A stretch of 64,000 nt of DNA, taken from assembly GCA_004173185.1 (NCBI GenBank), contig SEFZ01000004.1, positions 1-64,000 of the forward strand. The letters run 5' to 3'. The translations under genes and the position numbers were made by a program. The notes beneath the pieces were generated by a model. That model did no database searches and was not told the origin of the DNA. It was given only the letters and a program-made list of their open reading frames with translations. Shown here in pieces: positions 59,254-64,000 of the stretch (positions are counted from its first letter, which is position 1; each line of letters starts with the position of its first letter). The DNA is from Sphingomonadales bacterium. GTDB taxonomy: Bacteria; Pseudomonadota; Alphaproteobacteria; Sphingomonadales; Sphingomonadaceae.

Positions 59254-60306
59254 TCAGAGCTTCCCGAAGGTCGCTTCGAAGCCGTCGATATCGCCCTTGG
59301 CCAGATAACCAGCCTGCTCGATCCAGCGGTCGCGGTGCATGCGGCCCTGGAAGTCACCAAGCTTGGCGTCGAGCACCTCGGCCTCTTCGGGCGTCAGCGC
59401 TGCAATCTGGGCGAAGCTGGTGATGCCGACACTGTTGAGCCGATCCCCCAGACGCGGGCCGACGCCCTTCATGCGGGTCAGTTCGTCGCGGGTCGCAACG
59501 GGAGCGGGCTCGGGCGCGGCTACCGGTTCTGGGGCGGGCGCAGGAACATCAGCCGCGATCGAGGCAGGCGAGGCATCGAACGGTGCTGCGGCCGCAATAG
59601 GTTCGTCGGCCAGCGGCGCGGGTTCGGGCGCTTCGTCGACTACGGGTTCCGGCTCGGGCTCGGGGTAGGGCGGAACATAGGCAATTGGTGCGGGCGCAGG
59701 CGCAGGCCCAGGCCCAGGCCCAGGCGATATATAGGCGACGGGCTCCGGGAGAGGCCCGGGCTCTGGCGCAACTACGGGCGCCGGTTCTGGTTCAGGCTCT
59801 GGTGCGACATAGGCTGCGGGTTCGGGGACCACCGGTTCGGGTTCCGGCGCGGCCACAGCTTCTGGTTCCGGCTCTGGCGCAACAATAGCTTCCGCCACGG
59901 GCTCGGGTTGAGGCGCGACGAAGGCGACCGGCTCAACCACGGGCTCCGGTTCCGGTGCGATGAAGGCCAATGGTTCGGGCGCGGGCTCGGGTGCAACCAC
60001 CGGCTCAGGCACTACCTCAGGCTCAGGCGTAACCGCGAACACGGGGGGCACGATCACCGTGTCGTCGGCGATCGGCGGGGGCGGCGGAGTTACCGGCGGC
60101 GGCGTGATCGGCCGAACGACGGGCGGGAAATCCTCCACCGGCACGGTCTCGACATAGTCCTCTTCACGGACGGGGCGGCCGCGGAATACGCGGCTGAGCA
60201 ACAAGAGCAGCAGGAGCGCGACGACTACGCCCACGCCGATCTGGACGGCAGGCTCGCGTGCCCAAGACGGAGCATTGGCCAAAAGCTGTTGAATCTGGTC
60301 GTTCAT
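59254..60306 (-). CDS. Membrane-anchored protein with Pro/Glu-rich linker and C-terminal helix-hairpin-helix
   Basis: Protein of 350 residues. A transmembrane helix (about 20-40, VGVVVALLLLLLLSRVF) is followed by a long low-complexity linker (about 60-275) made of P-E-P, A-P-E-P and P-x-P-x-P units, then a folded C-terminus (about 280-350) with TRDELTRMKGVGPRLGDRLN, a helix-hairpin-helix of the type found with DUF4332. The HHH suggests DNA or protein contact, tethered to the membrane by an elongated linker. GGGTGA precedes ATG 60306. It converges on the CNNM gene with a 21-base gap. Confidence 0.8.
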   Translation of the reverse strand: MNDQIQQLLANAPSWAREPAVQIGVGVVVALLLLLLLSRVFRGRPVREEDYVETVPVEDFPPVVRPITPPPVTPPPPPIADDTVIVPPVFAVTPEPEVVPEPVVAPEPAPEPLAFIAPEPEPVVEPVAFVAPQPEPVAEAIVAPEPEPEAVAAPEPEPVVPEPAAYVAPEPEPEPAPVVAPEPGPLPEPVAYISPGPGPGPAPAPAPIAYVPPYPEPEPEPVVDEAPEPAPLADEPIAAAAPFDASPASIAADVPAPAPEPVAAPEPAPVATRDELTRMKGVGPRLGDRLNSVGITSFAQIAALTPEEAEVLDAKLGDFQGRMHRDRWIEQAGYLAKGDIDGFEATFGKL

Positions 60307-60393
60307 GTGCGTCACCCGGCGCTAAATACAGTTGCGAATCCCTGCATTCTGCATAGCGCCGGGTGGCGGCAAGCAAACCCCTAATCGAAGGGG

Positions 60394-62145
60394 TCAATCG
60401 CGTCCTTCGCGCGCACCCTGTCCCGATTCGGCCAAGCGGACCAGCCGGACAAACTCGCTGCGCCAGTAATTGCTCGATGGAGGGGCGAGTGCGCCGATCT
60501 GGGCATAGCCATAGCCGTTCAGATATTTGTCCCCGCGCAACTTCTGCCCGAATGCCGCGACGGCGGTGACGAAGGCCATGTCGCCCTGCGGCGCGCCCGC
60601 GTTGCGGAGCAGGTTCGCATATAGCGGCCGTGCGATCAGACGAGAAGCATTCTCGCCCGGCAGCTTGTAGCGAAGGCGGACATGCGCGAACTCGCCGCCG
60701 CTGATCCCGGCGACCGGCTGGGGCGGTTTCTCGTAGCGCCGTTCGGGGATCCAGCCGGCGCTGTGCACGGGAACGATCTCGTACAAAGCCGTCACCTGAT
60801 GCCCTGCGCCGATATCGCCTGCGTCGACGCTGTCATTGGCGAAATCCTCTTCGGCCAGCGCGCGGTTCTCATAGCCGATCAGGCGATATTGCTTCACCTG
60901 GGCGGGATTGAACTCGACCTGGACTTTCACGTCGCTGGCGATGGTCAGCAAGGTCGAGGAAAGCTCGTCCTCAAGCACCTTCTGCGCTTCCATCGCGCTG
61001 TCGATATAGGCGTAATTGCCGTTTCCGGCGTCGGCCACCTGCTCCATCATCGCTTCGTTGTAATTTCCCGCGCCAAAGCCGAGCGTGGTGAGCGTGATGC
61101 CGCTGTCGCGCTCGCGCTTGACCATATCGATCAGCGTCTTGTTGTCGCTGACGCCGACGTTGAAGTCGCCATCGGTGGCCATCAGGATGCGGTTTACGCC
61201 GCCTTTGATGAAATTGGCGCGGGCGATGCTGTAGGCCATCTTCATCGCGTCACCGCCCGCAGTGGACCCTTCGGCATAGAGACAGTCGATCGCCTGACGG
61301 ATGTATTTCTTGTTCGAAGTCGGATCGAGCACGGTCGCGACCGTCCCCGAATAAGCGACGATCGAGACGCGATCCTTCGGGCCAATCCGATCGGCGAGCA
61401 TCGAGAGCGATTTCTTGACCAGCGGAAGCTTCGAATCCTCGTTCATCGATCCGGAGACATCGACAAGGAAAACGAGGTTGGCGGGCGGTCGTCCGCTTGC
61501 GTCTACGTCATAGCCGCGCAGCCCGATCCGCATCAGCCGCGTCTCTGCGTTCCACGGGGTGGTCGAGACGTCAGTGGTGACGCTGAATGGCGCTTCCCGA
61601 TCGGTTGGGCGCGGATAATCGTAGCGGAAATAGTTGATCATCTCCTCGGTGCGCACCGCATCGCCGGGCACGTCGCGCGCCGCGGTCAGCATCCGCCGGA
61701 CATTGGCATAAGCGCCGGTATCGACATCGACCGAGAAGGTGGAGACCGGCTGATCGACGACCGCGAGGATGGATGCGACGGCCTTGCCATCATAGCGCTC
61801 GGTATTTTCGCGCGAGCCATATTCGGGTGTTCGCTTGCCCCCGATGGGACTGCCCGAAGCGACGATGCCCGACGCGCGAGCAAGTGCCGGTGCGGATGTC
61901 GGCATCGGAACCGGCGCGGACATCACGGGCGGCGGCGGAGCCGGAGGGGAAGGGGGCGGGACATACATCGGAGAAGGCGCGGCGAGCGCTACGTTCCTGC
62001 GATAATCATCCTGCGTGCGGCGCATGCAATGCACCGGCGATCCGCGATCCTGGCTGACACCGCGCGGCGCATCGGGCGGCGGCGGCGGGGCAGCGGACGT
62101 GAGGAAAAAAGCGGAGCAACCGAGCAGCAAGCTGGAACGCGACAT
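60394..62145 (-). CDS. Exported VWA-domain protein (YfbK-like, DUF3520)
   Basis: Protein of 583 residues. GGGGAGAG precedes ATG 62145. The N-terminus has a hydrophobic leader with a possible lipobox (SLLLGC), then a Pro-rich, disordered stretch up to about residue 110. The VWA_N segment (FSVDVDTGAYANVRRML) is followed by the VWA domain with MIDAS motif LVFLVDVSGSMNEDSK and LMATDGDFNVGVSD, then the DUF3520 C-terminal part with VQVEFNPAQVKQYRLIGYENR (in part). Such proteins resemble E. coli YfbK; roles in envelope stress or complex assembly are proposed. Confidence 0.88.
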   Translation of the reverse strand: MSRSSLLLGCSAFFLTSAAPPPPPDAPRGVSQDRGSPVHCMRRTQDDYRRNVALAAPSPMYVPPPSPPAPPPPVMSAPVPMPTSAPALARASGIVASGSPIGGKRTPEYGSRENTERYDGKAVASILAVVDQPVSTFSVDVDTGAYANVRRMLTAARDVPGDAVRTEEMINYFRYDYPRPTDREAPFSVTTDVSTTPWNAETRLMRIGLRGYDVDASGRPPANLVFLVDVSGSMNEDSKLPLVKKSLSMLADRIGPKDRVSIVAYSGTVATVLDPTSNKKYIRQAIDCLYAEGSTAGGDAMKMAYSIARANFIKGGVNRILMATDGDFNVGVSDNKTLIDMVKRERDSGITLTTLGFGAGNYNEAMMEQVADAGNGNYAYIDSAMEAQKVLEDELSSTLLTIASDVKVQVEFNPAQVKQYRLIGYENRALAEEDFANDSVDAGDIGAGHQVTALYEIVPVHSAGWIPERRYEKPPQPVAGISGGEFAHVRLRYKLPGENASRLIARPLYANLLRNAGAPQGDMAFVTAVAAFGQKLRGDKYLNGYGYAQIGALAPPSSNYWRSEFVRLVRLAESGQGAREGRD

Positions 62146-62271
62146 ATCACTCTCCCCAAAAGTGTCTGGCCTAATGTGCCGGGGGAATGTCACGCAGCCG
62201 TGATGACCCTCCGATGAACAGATATGTTATCTTGTATCATCTGGACGTCAAGCTGACCGTTGGACGAAGTG

Positions 62272-62343
62272 CTCCTGCGAAAGCGGGAGGCCGCGGCCAC
62301 GAAACGAGCCATTTGTAACCCTGGGGCCCTGCGTGCGCAGGGG
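62272..62343. repeat. Pair of REP-like hairpins in the purD-VWA gap
   Basis: CTCCTGC-GAAA-GCGGGAG (62272-62289) and CCCTGC-GTGC-GCAGGG (62327-62342, GC-rich ends) lie 38 bases apart in the 272-base gap between the VWA gene and purD. The first resembles the common sphingomonad intergenic sequence that contains TGCTCCTGCGAA. They could end purD transcription from the minus strand. Confidence 0.5.
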
Positions 62344-62417
62344 AACAGCGCGGAGCTTGCTCGAGGATAAGCACCGAGCAAGTCCGGGGTGCAGAGGAAG
62401 GAATGCGCGGCGCTCGC

Positions 62418-63683
62418 CTAAAGCTTCTCGCGCTGGATTTCGCGCCAGCCGATATCGCGGCGGAAGAAGCCGGTCGGAAATTCGACGGCATCCACCGCCT
62501 TGTACGCTGCGGCCTGCGCCTCACGGACATTCCTGCCCGCTGCCGTGACGTTCAGCACGCGCCCGCCGCTCGCGACCAGCACTTCGCCGTCCATCCGCGT
62601 GCCGGCCTGGAACACTTGCGCGCCGCCAGCCTCTGCCTTGGGGATGCCACGGATAGTGCCGCCGCTCTCCGGCGTGCCGGGATAGCCATTCGCTGCCATC
62701 ACGACGGTCAGTGCGCTGCCTGCCGAGAAACGCGGTGGCGCGCGGCCCGCGAGTTCGCCCCGCGCGGTGGCGACCATCCATTCGAGCAGATCATCCTCAA
62801 GCCGCAGCATCAGCACCTGGCATTCGGGGTCCCCGAAGCGCGCATTATATTCGATCAGCTTCGGCCCCTCGGCGGTGAGCATCAGCCCGGCGTAGAGCAC
62901 GCCCGAATAAGGCGAGCCCATTCGCGCCATCGCTTCGACCGTTGGCCGCACGATAGTGTCGATCGCCAGTGCCTCAAGCGCAGGCGTGAGCACGGGCGCG
63001 GGGCTGTAAGCGCCCATGCCGCCGGTGTTCGGGCCGACATCGCCGTCGCCGACGCGCTTGTGATCCTGCGCCGATCCGAACGACAGGATCGTCTCACCAT
63101 CGGTGAGGATGAACAGGCTGGCTTCCTCGCCTTCGAGGAATTCCTCGATAACCACGCTTGCGCCGGCATCCTCGAAGATCGCCAGAATCGCTTCCTCGGC
63201 CTCTTCGCGCGACATCGCCACGGTCACGCCCTTGCCCGCCGCAAGCCCATCGGCCTTGATCACCACCGGGATGCCGAAATCATCCAGCGCGGCAAGCGCG
63301 CCCTCCTTCGATTCGGCCTTGGCGAAGGCTGCGGTGGGGATGTTCTCACGCGCGCACAGATCCTTGGTGAAGCTCTTCGAGCCCTCCAGTTGTGCGGCGG
63401 CCTTGTTTGGCCCGAATACGCCGATTCCCATCGTGCGCAGGTTGTCGCCAAGCCCGGCGACCAACGGAGCTTCGGGGCCGATCACCACGAAATTGACCGA
63501 GTGGCGCAGGCAGAAATCGATGATCGAGCGATGATCGCTTACCGCAATATCCGCCAGCTCTGCATGCTCGGCTATTCCCGGATTTCCGGGCGCCGCCCAT
63601 AGCTTTTCAAGCGCCGGCGATTGCGCGAGCTTCCATGCGAGCGCATGTTCACGGCCTCCCGACCCAAGCAACAGGACGTTCAT
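62418..63683 (-). CDS. purD: Phosphoribosylamine-glycine ligase
   Basis: Protein of 421 residues. PurD joins 5-phosphoribosylamine to glycine with ATP (purine biosynthesis, step 2). The ATP-grasp fold is seen in [19 protein letters not shown] (start), [15 protein letters not shown], the P-loop-like [40 protein letters not shown] (in part) and [16 protein letters not shown] (in part). C-terminal [11 protein letters not shown] contains the metal ligands. ATG 63683 has AGGGG upstream and shares CATG with the divergent xseA start (63682-63684). Confidence 0.97.
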   Translation of the reverse strand: MNVLLLGSGGREHALAWKLAQSPALEKLWAAPGNPGIAEHAELADIAVSDHRSIIDFCLRHSVNFVVIGPEAPLVAGLGDNLRTMGIGVFGPNKAAAQLEGSKSFTKDLCARENIPTAAFAKAESKEGALAALDDFGIPVVIKADGLAAGKGVTVAMSREEAEEAILAIFEDAGASVVIEEFLEGEEASLFILTDGETILSFGSAQDHKRVGDGDVGPNTGGMGAYSPAPVLTPALEALAIDTIVRPTVEAMARMGSPYSGVLYAGLMLTAEGPKLIEYNARFGDPECQVLMLRLEDDLLEWMVATARGELAGRAPPRFSAGSALTVVMAANGYPGTPESGGTIRGIPKAEAGGAQVFQAGTRMDGEVLVASGGRVLNVTAAGRNVREAQAAAYKAVDAVEFPTGFFRRDIGWREIQREKL

Positions 63684-64000
63684 GGCCGACCCCTTTTTTG
63701 ACGATAGTGTTTCTGAGAATGGACTTGGGCGGCTGTTAGCCGAGGAGACGCCCGGCGACAACGCAGCCGCGATGAGCGTCAGCGAACTATCGTCAAAGCT
63801 CAAGCGGATGGTCGAAGGTGAATTCGGCCATGTCCGCATTCGCGGCGAGATTTCGGGGTGGAAACGCGCGGCCTCGGGCCATGCCTATCTGACGCTCAAG
63901 GATGCCGACGCCGTGATCGACGGGGTGATCTGGCGCGGGGCGGCATCGGCAATCCCGTTCAGCCCACAGGACGGACTTGAGGTGATCGCGACGGGCAAGC
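63682..64000 (+). CDS. xseA: Exodeoxyribonuclease VII large subunit, N-terminal fragment (runs off right edge)
   Basis: A 106-codon open frame runs off the window. Residues from about 30 onward show the OB-fold start of Xse[44 protein letters not shown] (given in parts: [39 protein letters not shown]), [29 protein letters not shown] (in part). XseA binds XseB to degrade single-stranded DNA. ATG 63682 is preceded by AGGA; a shorter alternative starts at MSVS (63772). The head-to-head layout with purD is the usual sphingomonad order. Confidence 0.93.
   Translation, partial: MADPFFDDSVSENGLGRLLAEETPGDNAAAMSVSELSSKLKRMVEGEFGHVRIRGEISGWKRAASGHAYLTLKDADAVIDGVIWRGAASAIPFSPQDGLEVIATGK

Noticed and set aside
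59500..60110. Repetitive DNA that might suggest a CRISPR or tandem array
   Set aside because: It encodes the imperfect P-E-P repeats of the HHH protein; there are no regular spacers.
1..64000. tRNA, rRNA or riboswitch in intergenic gaps
   Set aside because: I read the gaps by eye and saw no cloverleaf or known riboswitch core; small non-coding RNAs cannot be excluded.

Overview
This 64 kb window is GC-rich, densely packed bacterial chromosome. It looks like an alphaproteobacterium of the Sphingomonadaceae (Sphingomonas-like). The reasons are the protein types together (a CC_3452-type small secreted protein, a heme-type TonB receptor followed by a DUF6607-type protein, a sphingomonad-style Rsh starting MLRQYELV, divergent purD/xseA, a class I PHA synthase with a phasin), the codon style, and dispersed intergenic repeats. 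I assign no species. I saw no rRNA, tRNA, CRISPR array, transposase or integrase.

Layout. 1-8.1 kb: left-edge fragment, HNH nuclease, gluQ, a HIG1-type membrane protein, a GST, a cobalamin adenosyltransferase, the ergothioneine pair egtB-egtD, a DUF1176 protein, 3-hydroxybutyryl-CoA dehydrogenase and a GlcG/HbpS-like protein. 8.1-14.7 kb: tandem-PilZ protein, nucleoside transporter, a YhhQ-type transporter, argB, yggT, a DUF167 protein, folD and marC. 14.6-18.9 kb: a surface-glycan block with a GT-C membrane glycosyltransferase, GtrA-like flippase, SAM methyltransferase and polyprenyl-phosphate-sugar GT2. 18.9-24.1 kb: a three-gene self-regulated-looking operon (hydrolase, membrane protein, winged-helix regulator) with an operator array, then the heme-receptor/DUF6607 unit behind a Fur-like palindrome. 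24.1-27.0 kb: an accessory island holding one orphan phage tailspike-like gene with a frameshifted C-terminus, flanked by imperfect short direct repeats. 27.0-41.1 kb: rsh (spoT/relA), a CC_3452-type gene, an HxlR regulator, a thioesterase, phaB, hemH, an orphan molybdenum hydroxylase large subunit, lgt, a MidA-type methyltransferase, GNAT, pgeF, a trans-sulfuration enzyme and an SGNH esterase. 41.2-50.5 kb: small protein, cspA, HDO-like oxidase, MFS transporter, GH92 mannosidase, S41 peptidase, murA and a Crp/Fnr regulator. 50.6-64 kb: clpS, phasin, phaC, an AlaC-type aminotransferase, phytase-like esterase, rpmB, small membrane proteins, tadA, a CNNM/CorC protein, an HHH protein, a VWA protein, purD and the start of xseA.

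How the genes work together. Polyhydroxybutyrate metabolism recurs: phaB makes (R)-3-hydroxybutyryl-CoA, phaC polymerises it and the phasin coats the granules, although the genes lie 20 kb apart. Heme and iron appear as uptake (TonB receptor plus DUF6607), synthesis (hemH) and a possible heme binder. Envelope construction is represented by murA, lgt, pgeF and the glycan block.

The points most worth a second look are: a perfect 13-bp hairpin that would bury the ribosome-binding site and GTG start of rsh; the orphan tailspike with its frameshift and flanking repeats; a 115-bp repeat present twice in inverted orientation around a 6.4 kb segment; two sets of palindromic operator-like sites; and divergent purD and xseA whose start codons share the same CATG.
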